A stretch of 64,000 nucleotides of DNA. Source: Stomorhina lunata. Taxonomy: Eukaryota; Arthropoda; Insecta; Diptera; Rhiniidae. Shown piece by piece: positions 37,911 through 48,800 of the stretch (position 1 is its first letter; each line of letters begins with the position of its first letter). The notes below the pieces were generated by a model. It searched no databases, had not been told where the DNA came from, and saw only the letters and a program-made list of their open reading frames with translations. The position numbers and the translations under genes were made by a program. Location: positions 21,876,701-21,940,700 of the forward strand of contig OW121741.1 of the NCBI GenBank assembly GCA_933228675.1. The letters are read 5' to 3'.

Positions 37911-39884
37911 TACTTTTTTACTCACTAAAGGTGAGACTAATGTGAATACTTACATATATTAATAAATACTAATACTGAAACCAATTCTTACACAATTACA
38001 ATAAGCTTTAGTACTTGTATTAGTACTAGCATTTTAAATACATTGGCGCATATTCACAAATCATTACTAAGTGCTAACTTTTTTAAATTCCTATTTAAGT
38101 TATTCACAGACGAATACTTAAGTTTGAACTTAATTATGGGTGAAGCTATAACTAAATGTTAACTAACTTATACATTCAAACAACAGCTGATTGATTTCAT
38201 AAATTATTTGAAAGGAAAACATTTTAAGAAAAAATAAAAAATAAAGAAATGAAAACAATTTTAAGAGATTTCCAAACATTTTTAGACGATAACATAATGA
38301 GAAATGTAAGGACGTAAAGGAAACGCTGCAATTTCTTTGAACGTTTTTTCCATTTTTTGTGTCCAAAAAACATCAAAACAAAATAAAATAAACAAACAAT
38401 AATTTTATTTTTGTAAGACTTTTTTTAAATTGGTTTTTATTCAATCTGTAATTAAAAAAAATACTTTTTGTGAATTTCTATAAATTTTTACATGTCAAAA
38501 ATTGTTTTTTGATAGTTTAAAAAGTATTTTGTTTAATTGCAGTTTATATCGATCACGGCATTATCGAAATTTTATCTTCTCCACAAGCCAATCTACATGG
38601 TTGCATTTCTTTTATCAGCTGACAGCCGTTACTACGTTAGTTACTATTTGTGAATAGGATCTGTAACTATCTGTTAACTATTTTTTAGTATCTGTTTAAC
38701 TAATTTCGACTTTAGTTACGATTTCTGAATATGCGCCATTATTTTTGGCACAAGTATAAACTTACTAATACAGATGTAGTATTTTTAGTATTGCATTTGT
38801 GCATATATGAATAACTAAGACCTGTGATAGGGGTTTTAAATATTTCATTAGAAATCTATCTATGTTGCATTGGACATATGTGTGTATGTTTGTATTTCCG
38901 TTTAAAAGTATATATTAAAATTCTAACTAAATAGAATTTAATAATGAGTCTAAATCCCACATTTAAATACCAAATACAAAAAAAAAACTTTTATTCGTTG
39001 TAATTGATAAAAACGTAAAACTAAATGACTGACAAAATGAGTGACTGACTGACATCAATCAGGAGCTTACGTTTACAAACGCATACATACTTATGTACTA
39101 TTAATGTTAAATATTTTTAGAACATAAATCTACTAAATGTTAATGTCACATGTCATGTTCAAGAGGTGGCATTAGCAGCAGCAGCGGCTGTTATTTATGT
39201 GGGTGCATGCTTCAAATGAACTAAAATAGTTGTGATAATATAATATTTCTCGTTAAATACAAGTGCAATAGACGTTTAGCTATTATTTTATTTTCAGCTT
39301 TATATACAATAATATTATTTATTTTTAGTATTTACTCTAGTATTTGTATTATTTAAATAAATACCAACCTGAGACTCAATATACGTGCTTATGAGCCCCC
39401 ATTTAAAAGAGTGATTCCTTATAATTTGAAACAATGTTTTTACTCGAGCAAATAAATGGTACAGATAATGATAATGATGAGGATGTTCGCAGAAAGGATA
39501 TTGTTGATAAGAAATAGCAAAGAACTAAATATACAATTTTATTTAAGAAAGTAAAGAGGTAAAAAATTACAATAATAAAGGAATGACTCTAAACAAATAA
39601 ATAATTTGTTTGCAAAAGATACAAGTTTTAGGTTTGATAACGAGAATTCAAGTATTTAATATGTGTTTAGGATGAGAAATACTATCTGAAATCTTAAAAT
39701 TCGGCTATTGATACACAAAGAGAAGGCAATATATTAAAATTGACTTCATTTGTAACTGCTTAATGACTAAAGGTGCAGTAAAGGGTTAGCATTTAAAGCT
39801 AAAACTTTATAAAAAAAATTTACTTATTTTCAAAATTTACAAATATTTACTAATTAATGCCCCTTTCATTAATTCTATCTCATA
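37911..39884. other. Spacer between 12-bp satellite loci
   Basis: AT-rich DNA with one inverted-repeat element (38044-38738), a short CAG-type run near 39175-39190, and at its right end (about 39700-39880) a partial copy of the repeat also found at 41640-42360. No gene could be supported. Confidence 0.55.
38044..38738. mobile_element. ~695-bp element with ~28-bp terminal inverted repeats (TGGCGCATATTCA)
   Basis: The left end TGGCGCATATTCACAAATC and the inverted right end (reading TGGCGCATATTCAGAAATCG on the minus strand) match over about 28 bp. A subterminal TTAGTTACTATTTGTGAAT near 38637 echoes the right terminus. No open frame for a transposase is present, so it is non-autonomous. I could not assign a target duplication. 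Confidence 0.72.
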
Positions 39885-41625
39885 CTAAGACCGATACTTA
39901 TATTGGTACAAACACTGATATTTATACTGGTACTAATACTGACACTTATACTGGTACTAATACTGATACTTTTACTGATATTAATGTTGAGCTAATACTG
40001 ATAGTAATACTGATACCAATACTAATACTAGCACTGATACTAATACTAATAATAGTACTAATACTGATACTAATACTGATACTAATACTGATACTAATAC
40101 TCATACTAATACTGATACTAATAGTAATACTGATACTTATATTGATACAAATACTGATACTAATACTCATAGTTCTTATACTGGCAGTAATACTGAGACT
40201 TATACTTATACTGGTACTAATACTGATACTAATACTGATACTAATACTGATACTAATACTGATACTAATACTGATACTAATACTGATACTTTTACTGATA
40301 TTAATGTTGAGCTAATACTGATAGTAATATTGATACCAATACTAATACTAGCACTGATACTAATACTAATACTGGTACTAATACTGATACTAATACTGAT
40401 ACTAATACTCATACTAATACTGATACTAATAGTAATACTGATACTTATATTGATACAAATACTGATACTAATACTCATAGTTCTTATACTGGCAGTAATA
40501 CTGAGACTTATACTTATACTGGTACTAATACTGATACTAATACTGATACTAATACTGATACTAATACTGATACTAATACTGATACTAATACTGATACTAA
40601 TACAGATACTAATACTGATACTAATACTGATTCTAATACTGATACTAATACTGATCCTGATAGTGATACTTATACTGATACTAATACTGATTATAATACT
40701 GATACTGATACTAATACTGATATTGATACTAATACTGATTCTAATACTGATACTAATACTGACACTAATACTGATACTAATGCTGATTCTAATACTGATA
40801 ATAATACTGATACTAATGCTGATACTTATACTAATATTGATATTGATACTAATACTGATAATAATACTGATAATAATATTGATATTAATACTGATACTTG
40901 TACTGATACTAATACTAATACCGATTCTAATACTGATACTAATACTGATATTAACACTAAAACTGATACTATTACTAATACTGATACTAATATTGATACT
41001 AATACTGATACTAATACTGATGCTAATACTGATACTAACACTGACACCAATACTGATACTTATACTGATACTAATACTGATACTAATACTGATACTAATA
41101 TTGATACTATTACTGATTGATGATTCTAATATTGATAATAATTTTGATACTAATGCTGATACTTATACTGATACTGACACTAATACTGATACTAATACTG
41201 ATAATAATACTGATAATAATATTGATACTAATACTGATACTTGTACTGATACTAATACTGATACTAATACCGATTCTAATACTGATACTAATACTGATAT
41301 TAATACTAGTACTGATACTAATACTGATACTAATACTGATGCTTATACTGATACTAATACTGATACTAATACTGATGATAATACTGACACCAATACTGAT
41401 ACTAATTGATACTAATACTGATAATAATACTGATACTAATACTGATACTAATACTGATAATAATACTAATACTAATATTGGTACTAATACTGATACTAAT
41501 ACTGATACTAATACTAATACTGATACTAATACTAGTACTGATACTTATACTGATACTAATACTGATACAAACACTGATACTAATACCGATACTAATACTG
41601 ATGTTAATACTTATATATAATAGTT
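39885..41625 (+). repeat. 12-bp satellite locus 3 (ACTAATACTGAT)n with internal segmental duplications
   Basis: Same family as 35976-37910. A rare variant block (TTTACTGATATTAATGTTGA) occurs at 39971 and again at 40291 (offset 320 bp). A second marker (AGTTCTTATACTGGCAG) occurs at 40171 and 40479 (offset 308 bp). The two offsets differ by exactly one 12-bp unit. A further duplication links about 40860-41110 and 41200-41420. The array begins immediately after TTCATTAATTCTATCTCAT. Confidence 0.95.
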
Positions 41626-42360
41626 ATTACTAAAGCATTTTTCACGAAATTTTATATTTTGAAAGCTATGAGTTGTCCATTTAAAACTCAGATAAAATTT
41701 GCTTGAATTGCTTGGGAGATAACAAAAGTTATTTTCAAAATAACACAAACATCTACTTATTAATGCCCCATTCATTAATTCTATCTCATCACACTTTTCC
41801 TATTTGAGACAACTTTTCAGTTTCTTAAGTCAAATACTACAACAAAAGTTGTTGCAAGCTTTTAATAATTCAAGTACTTTATATGAGCTAAGGATAAGAA
41901 ATATAAAATCTAAAAATTAGCCAACTGATGCACAAAAGGAAGGCAAAATTCTAAAATTTACATAATTTGTAACTTCTTAACGATTTAAGTGATTTCGATT
42001 TAAAATTGATTTGTTAGCACCTTGGATTTTTTTGATTTTAGCAAAAATGTTTTTATAATATTTATTACTTAAGCGTTTTTTCACGAAACTTTATATTTTC
42101 GAAGCTAATACTTGTTCCTTTAAAACCCAGAAAAAATTGTTTTCTTTGCTTGCAAGATAACAAAGTTATTAGCATTTAAACCTAACATTTTATGAAAAAA
42201 TTTTCGTACTTTCTAAATAATAAAAATATCTACTCATTAATGACTCTTTCATTAATTCTATCTCATCATCACACTTTTCCTATTTGAGACAACTATTCAG
42301 TTACTTAAGACAAATAATACAACAAAAGTTTTTGCAAACTTTTAATAAAGTTTAAACTTA
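41626..42360 (+). repeat. Tandemly duplicated ~440-bp unique-type unit, flanking the satellite
   Basis: Two diverged copies, about 41636-41880 and 42065-42355, share landmarks: TTTTTCACGAAA, TTCATTAATTCTATCTCATC and CACTTTTCCTATTTGAGACA. A third, partial copy precedes the satellite (about 39700-39880) and ends in the same TTCATTAATTCTATCTCAT. The 12-bp array therefore appears to lie inside one copy of an older tandem repeat. Confidence 0.75.
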
Positions 42361-42594
42361 AGGAGGAGAATCCATCATCAACAATGTTAGTCTAAATGTC
42401 TGTCCTTCCAACACAAACTTGCCTGCCGCCTTAATGAATATAAAACTCATGTTTATCGTCTAAGTTGTGATGAAAAAATGTGGCAAAGAAATAACTTAAG
42501 TGCAACAAATGTAGCAAAACTAAAATAAGATTAATTACAAAATAGTTTTAGTTTTTAGTTATAAAATAAACAATGTTTTTACTATCTTTTGCAG
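42361..42594. other. ANO8: Region immediately upstream of the first visible ANO8 exon
   Basis: AT-rich sequence ending in ACTATCTTTTGCAG, a good splice acceptor at 42591-42594. The ATG at 42573 lies inside this polypyrimidine/acceptor stretch, so the sequence is more likely the 3' end of a 5' intron than leader plus start codon. No TATA box or initiator that I would trust is visible. Confidence 0.5.
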
Positions 42595-42847
42595 CTTCAC
42601 GACAATTAAGACGTAAAGTACCATATGCTGGCCATTTGATGACACCCCGGAGATTGTGGCTCAACAAAATACCCACACAATGTGATGTAGTCATAGAATT
42701 TCCGGAAGATGCACCCGATGAGGCTTTAAGATGGTTATTGGCGCGCATACGGTCACAGCCACCCGCTGGTCTGGGGCTAGTGGTGCAGGTTAAGGCTCAC
42801 GAAAGTTCAAGGCGAAATGCATTTTATATAAGTGCTCCCACAAATAT
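42595..42847 (+). CDS. ANO8: ANO8 exon A (first visible coding exon)
   Basis: Acceptor TTTTGCAG at 42591-42594; donor AT|GTAAGT at 42848. The exon codes for about residues 1-84, including CDVVIEFPEDAPDEALRWLL and VVQVKAH, the start of the dimerisation domain. It ends in phase 2 (two bases of an Ile codon). An alternative start at ATG 42573 would add MFLLSFA, but those codons coincide with the acceptor tract. Vertebrate ANO8 has further residues upstream, so an unseen 5' exon is favoured. Confidence 0.88.
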
Positions 42848-45800
42848 GTAAGTCTAATACTTTTAGTTATTTAAACATTTACGTTTGTATGAGTATATGG
42901 ATTAAGTAAATATTTGCCTACATTTTTAAAAGAATAAAGAAAATTGTTGAAATGTATTTGTAAGAGTAATGGAAACGGAAATCCATTAATTTTAATGATT
43001 TTGCTTTTCCTTTTCTTATATTTTCGTTTTGCAGTTTATTTCGAGCTGCGGAAGAGGCTCGTTTGCCCAAACGTTTACGTCCTGATTTAGGTGGTGCCTT
43101 ACGTGAATTCACAACCCGCGAAAGTCATTGTTTTCAACAGATCAAAAGTGATGATGGCAATACCTCACTTTTCACCTCTCAGGAACGCCAGTGGCTGGTA
43201 TTGCAAGTTCTGCAGGGTTTGAGAGCCGGTCAAAGTGATATTGAAGCTTTACAGGGTCGTGCCGCCGTGGAGGAGGGTCAAAGTATTGTGGCCGCCTGGC
43301 AAGAGACTGGTCTTATCACACAAATATTTCCCTTGCATGAAACTAAAACCCTGTCTCAACTGCAGTATAGCTGGGTAAGGCAGGTGTTTGCTCCACAGCC
43401 TTTAGGTACTTATTTTATCTGCTTGCAAGTTTATGACTCTACTATTGAACTTCGAAAATCTTTTTTTATTTCCCTTCGTTAACAGACGATATTGCTGAAT
43501 ATTTTGGTGTTAAGGTGGCTTTGTATTTTGCCTGGCTGGGCCACTACACCTGCGCCTTGGGAGTTCCTGCTGTCTTTGGCACAATTTTATATGGTTTTCT
43601 TTGGGGCAAAGGTCAAACGGCTCAGGATATGGGTCACGTTTTATTCTCATTGTTTAATGTGGCCTGGGCGTCTTTGTATTTGGAGGCCTGGAAACGTTAT
43701 TCTGTTGAGTTGGCCTTTCGTTGGGGTACTTTGTCAACGCCACCGGAACTTTTGGAACCACCGAGACCATTATATAAGGTGAGTTAATAAAACTATAGAA
43801 GTTTTTGTTAACTTTGGATTATATTATTATACTATATAAAATCCAGTAGGTACTTCTTTTTGTTCAAACCTTAGTTTAATTCTTAGTTCTTTTTTAGGTT
43901 CCACTTTAACTCCTGATAAAAATTTTTATTAAGATTATTTTTCAATTCTGGTTAAAGTTAAGTTACTAGTTTTCTTTTCAGGCTTTAGTATCGACCCTAG
44001 TTAAGGTTCTTGGTCTAATATAGGTTCTGATTTAGTTCCAAGGTTCTTGTCTAAGCTCTAGTTTTGGTTCTACTTTCCATCCTAAATCAGGTTGTAGATT
44101 GACTTCAATCTCAGACTCTTATTCAGATCATAATCTTGGTTCTAGTTCTGGTTTCTACGGATTTCTGTTTCTACTTTAGGCTTAGTCTGGGTGCCAGGCT
44201 TCAGTTTAGGTTCTAGTTTCTTTTCTTGTTTAGTTTTTAGTTCAAACATTCATATAGTCTCGATTCTAGTTCAGTTTTAGTTTGATCTTCTAGTAAAGCG
44301 CTACTTATCCAGCCACATATTTTTGTTACACTTAAATCTATCCGAATCAATAATATCATCCGAATATCAATAAGACCCTTCTAACTTTTTTAGTTTAGGT
44401 TCCAGTTCCGGTTCTATTTAGTTTTTTTTTTCGGTTACTAGTTCAGGGCCCTAATTACCGCATTCGATATCGATCGAAATCTAAGATATTTTCAAAACAT
44501 TTGTATAGCATACTTTAAGGATAATCGAAATTATTTAAAAGATGAACAGTTTTCTATACTTTTCTTGTAGTTATTTGTCAAAAGATGACCAATAGTAAAA
44601 GAGTTTTTATTGAACTATATGTTTTTAAAAGCGAATCAAAATGGATACCAAATTTCAATAAACTTTTTGCATTGAAGTAACTTTGAACATCCCTAAAGCA
44701 TACTTCACAATATTTGCTTATAAGTCAGAGTTTTCGATCGATATCGAATGCGGTAATTTGGCCCCAGATTTTTATTCAAGGTCTGGAACTTCTAAAAACT
44801 AATTTCTTTACTCGACACGATTCTAAATTAATGAAAATTAAGTAGAATTATGTAGTATATGTTTAGGAGGTCACAAATAAAGTTTTAATGCATAACAAGT
44901 TCAGTTTTAGTTAATTTATAAAAGTATCAACCTCTTTCATATACATAACGAAGTCTTAGTTTTAAAGAATAAAATTGATTTGGGGTATATCGTTATTTGA
45001 TTACACTAAATATATATTCATTTAAACCCCCTAAAAGTATACAATATTATTTAAAACTTTACTCATTTCAATTCGAAACGATTGCATTTACAGTTCATGC
45101 TTTAACTCAAATTCTAGTTTAAGTTCCCATTTCCGATTCTATGAATGTTTTTGGTCCACATTCTAATTAAGTTTCTCTTTCAGGTTCAGGATTGAATATA
45201 AGGCTTAGTTAGAGACTCGAGATTCTAGTTCAAGCTTAGAATAGGTTGTATTTTAGGTACTATTTCAGATTTTCATATTTTTAGGGTTCCAGTTACTATT
45301 CTTTCTAGGTTAGTTCAAGTCCACACTCTTCCTAAGTAGCTCAGGTTCTAGGTGAAACAATGACTCTAATCTTGTTTAACATAAGTTTCTAGTTCCGATG
45401 CTATTAAAATTTTTAGCTTTTAACCCGTTTAAAGTAAAAGTTCAGGTTCGTTTCCAGGTTTAATATCGAATTCTAGTTCTGTTTCTAATTCAGTTAAGAT
45501 TCTAGGTAGAATCCTAGTTAATCACCCTTATTATGTGTATCAAAGTCGTACCGTCGACTACTACAGTTTCGTACTAGATTATGGAAAATATCAACACGAT
45601 TTCTCTTTAAGAAGAAGCTGGACTTGAATATTTAAGAAGTATCTGGACTTCAGCCATTTTATGAGAGTTGTACGTTGGACTAGGACAGTTTCGCACTAGA
45701 TTTAAAAAAACATCAACAAAATTTCTTTAATCTTTTACGAAACTATCGTACGATTTCGACTCGTATAATAAGGCTGAATATTTAAGTTCAGATTCTTCTT

Positions 45801-48800
45801 AGATATTCAAGTTAAGATTATTCTTAAAGAGAAACTTAGCCATATTACGAGTGTAGAAGTCATACAGTTTTGTACCAGATTAAAGAAATTATGATAATGT
45901 TTCTTTAATCTAGTACGAAACTTTAGTCGAAGATAAGACTTTCTAGTCTAAGCTATGACTTCGACGCTCATAATAAGGTTAACACAATTAGCGTTATTAT
46001 GAGTGTCGAAGTGGTATCATAGACAACAATAGTTTCGTAGTAGATTAAAGAAACATCAATATAATTTATTTATTCTTTTCTTTTGTGTAATCTAGTACGA
46101 TACAGTCGTAATCGAAGGTACGACTTCGACTCTCACTATGAGGCTCCATATCCAAGTCCAGGGGCCAAATCGCCGCGTTCAATATCGATCGAAATGTAAG
46201 ATATTTCAGAAACATTTGTGTATCATGCTTTTAGGATAATCTAAGTAATATGTTACATATAAGGTTCACTTCATTGTAATTTATTTGTCAAAAGTTCCCA
46301 GATAGTAAAAGTATTTTATTTAAACTAAATGTTTTGACAAACAAACGGATTAGATACAAAATGTTAGCAAACTTTATTTTGAAAATCCCTAAGGTATGTT
46401 TCACAATATTTGCTTTAACGCCTGAGTTTTCGATCGATATCAAATGCTGTGATTTGGCCCCAAATTCTTTAAATAGAACTAGTCAAAATTTAATTTCAGG
46501 TTTTGGTTTAGATTCTAGTCCAGGCTAGAGGTTAATTAACAGAACTGAGAACTGGTTCTAGTTGCGGTTCCATTTTGAATTCTAGTTCTACTTTAGGTAC
46601 TAGTTCGAGTCGCACTTCAGGATCGATTTAATATTTCAGTTAATATCCAAACGCTACCTCTGATTCTATCCATTAGGTTTTAAGATATTCTCTTTTTTAA
46701 GTTCCAATTCATTTTATAGTTGAAATGCTACATAGATACAGTTTGTCAAGTAATTGTTTGCATTACTGAAATCTTTTCAGTTTATTTTACTCTTTTTATT
46801 AAAATTTATAACATTTTCCTTCCTCATTTAAGGGTCCTCTTGTCGAAAACAACGTAACCGGACGCTTAGAGCCCAAAGAAGCTACGGCGTGGAAACGACG
46901 AGCCTTCCGCTATTTAGTCAGTTTCCCCGTAATTGGTTTGTGTCTATGTCTGGTATTCGTTGTCATGTTCGTGATGTTACGCTTTCAGGTGAGTACACGA
47001 AACAAAGTAAACAAATAAGAAACAAAAACTTAAAACAAAAATAAAATACTACGAAAATATTCTCTAAAAACTACTCTCCTTCCTTCTCTTATAAGCTCAA
47101 CTAAGTAAAAGTGTAATATCTACTCTGCCCTCACTTGCAACAAGAATAAATATGTATGTGTATTAGGGTGCACCTTATTTTGGGAAATTGAAGCGTAACT
47201 CACCCTAGAAATATTCTAAGTAACATAAAAATATGATGTGCAAATTTTGGTTTCAAAATTGCATTCAAGGAACACGTCCGCCCACAAAGTGTTAAACTAT
47301 TTTGTATGGAGAAAAAATGGGAGTATTTTCGATTTTGTCTGAATTTCAACCTTTTAGAATTAAATTGTTTAAAAAAAATTACTGGGATACAAAGAGAACT
47401 AAAGTAGCCTTATTTGAAATCATCAACATTAAAAATCCATGAAGTAATTTTGGAGTTATTGCAATTTTTACCCGAAAATTCTTGTCCTTAACGACACGCC
47501 TTAGGATATGCAGCAAAAAAATGTACTTATGGATAAGTAAATTTTAAAGTAAGACATAATTTACAATTCTTTGACCTTCAAATACTAAATAGTCGAGTTT
47601 TGTTAAGATATAATATATATAATATTAGAAAATTATACTGTTTTCTCAGGCCGTTTTCAAAATTCTTTTTTTACTGTTTTGAAAATTTTGTTCAACAAAT
47701 ATTACAATTAATAAATTTACTTTCCGGCATCATAAAACAAACAAATGGGAGAATAATATCCAAAAAACCGAGGTCGATATCTTTAACCGCTTCGCCGTTT
47801 TTGCGACTTGAAATCGAAGAATTTCGCGAAAATGTGAATTTTTTGTAATAATTTGATTATATGCTCAGACTATATATATTGCCGTGTACATTATATATAG
47901 TTTGAGGAAAAATATTCACTTTTACAATTATTAATGTTGAACATTGGCACGATTTAACAAGCATATACTCAAATTATTGCAAAAAATTCACATTTTCGCT
48001 AAATTATTCGATTTAAAAACGCAAGTACGCCAAAACGGTTAAAGATATCGACCTCATTTTTTTGGATTTTATTCTCCCATTTGTTTGATTTTTGATACCG
48101 AAAAGCAAATTTATTAGTTGAAATATTTGTTAAACAAAATTTTCAAAAAATTAAAAAATGATTTTTAAAACCGGCTTGAGAAAAAATTATAATTTTCTTA
48201 TATGAAAAAAAAACTAAGTTAATTCGGTTATAATTTAACAAAACTCGATTATTTAGTACTTGCAGGTCATAGTGTTGTAAATCATGTGTTACTTTGAAAT
48301 TTACTTGTTCTTAAGTATTTTTTTCTGCTGCATATTTTTAGGCGTGTCGTCAAGAACACCAATTTTCGGGGAATAATTGCAATAACTCCGAAACTACTTC
48401 ATGGATTTTTAATGTTGATGACTTAAACGAAAGCTACTTTAGTTCTCTTTATATCCCAGTAAATTTGTTTAAATAATTTTATACTAAGTGGTAAAAATTT
48501 GGACAAACCCGAAAATACTCCCGTTTTTCCCATACAAACAATTTTAACACTTTGTGGGTGGATGCGAAACGTGTTCCCCTTTATGCAACTTTGAAAAAAA
48601 TTTGCATAGCTTATTTTTTTATTTTACGTAGAACATTTCTGTGAACCGTCGTGGTAAAGGAGGCTAGTCATCCGTCTAGTATAACAGAGGTCCCAAGTTC
48701 GATACCCGGCCAGACTCACTTGAAAAAAATAAATTTTCAAAAAAGCGGCGGTTCACCTCGTAACTCAGCTAGCCCCTGGTTATTGAGTATGGGGCTATGC

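Larger units (their letters stand above)
43860..46630 (+). repeat. Field of degenerate TTCTAGTTCAG-like motifs in ANO8 intron 3
   Basis: Motifs such as GGTTCTAGTTCTGGTT, GATTCTAGTTCAGTTTTAG, AATTCTAGTTCTG and GGTACTAGTTCGAG recur at irregular spacing across the intron (about 44129, 44261, 45109, 45230, 45470, 46498, 46551-46610). They resemble decayed copies of the 11-bp unit amplified at 21522-29690. The field is interrupted by two MITE copies and a hairpin cluster. Nothing else is seen in this intron. Confidence 0.7.

Noticed and set aside
42548..43112. Minus-strand open frames opposite ANO8 exons A and B
   Set aside because: Shadow frames over well-supported plus-strand exons with matching splice phases.
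47600..47848. 82-codon open frame and others in the foldback arms
   Set aside because: Located in an inverted repeat with no conserved frame between arms.
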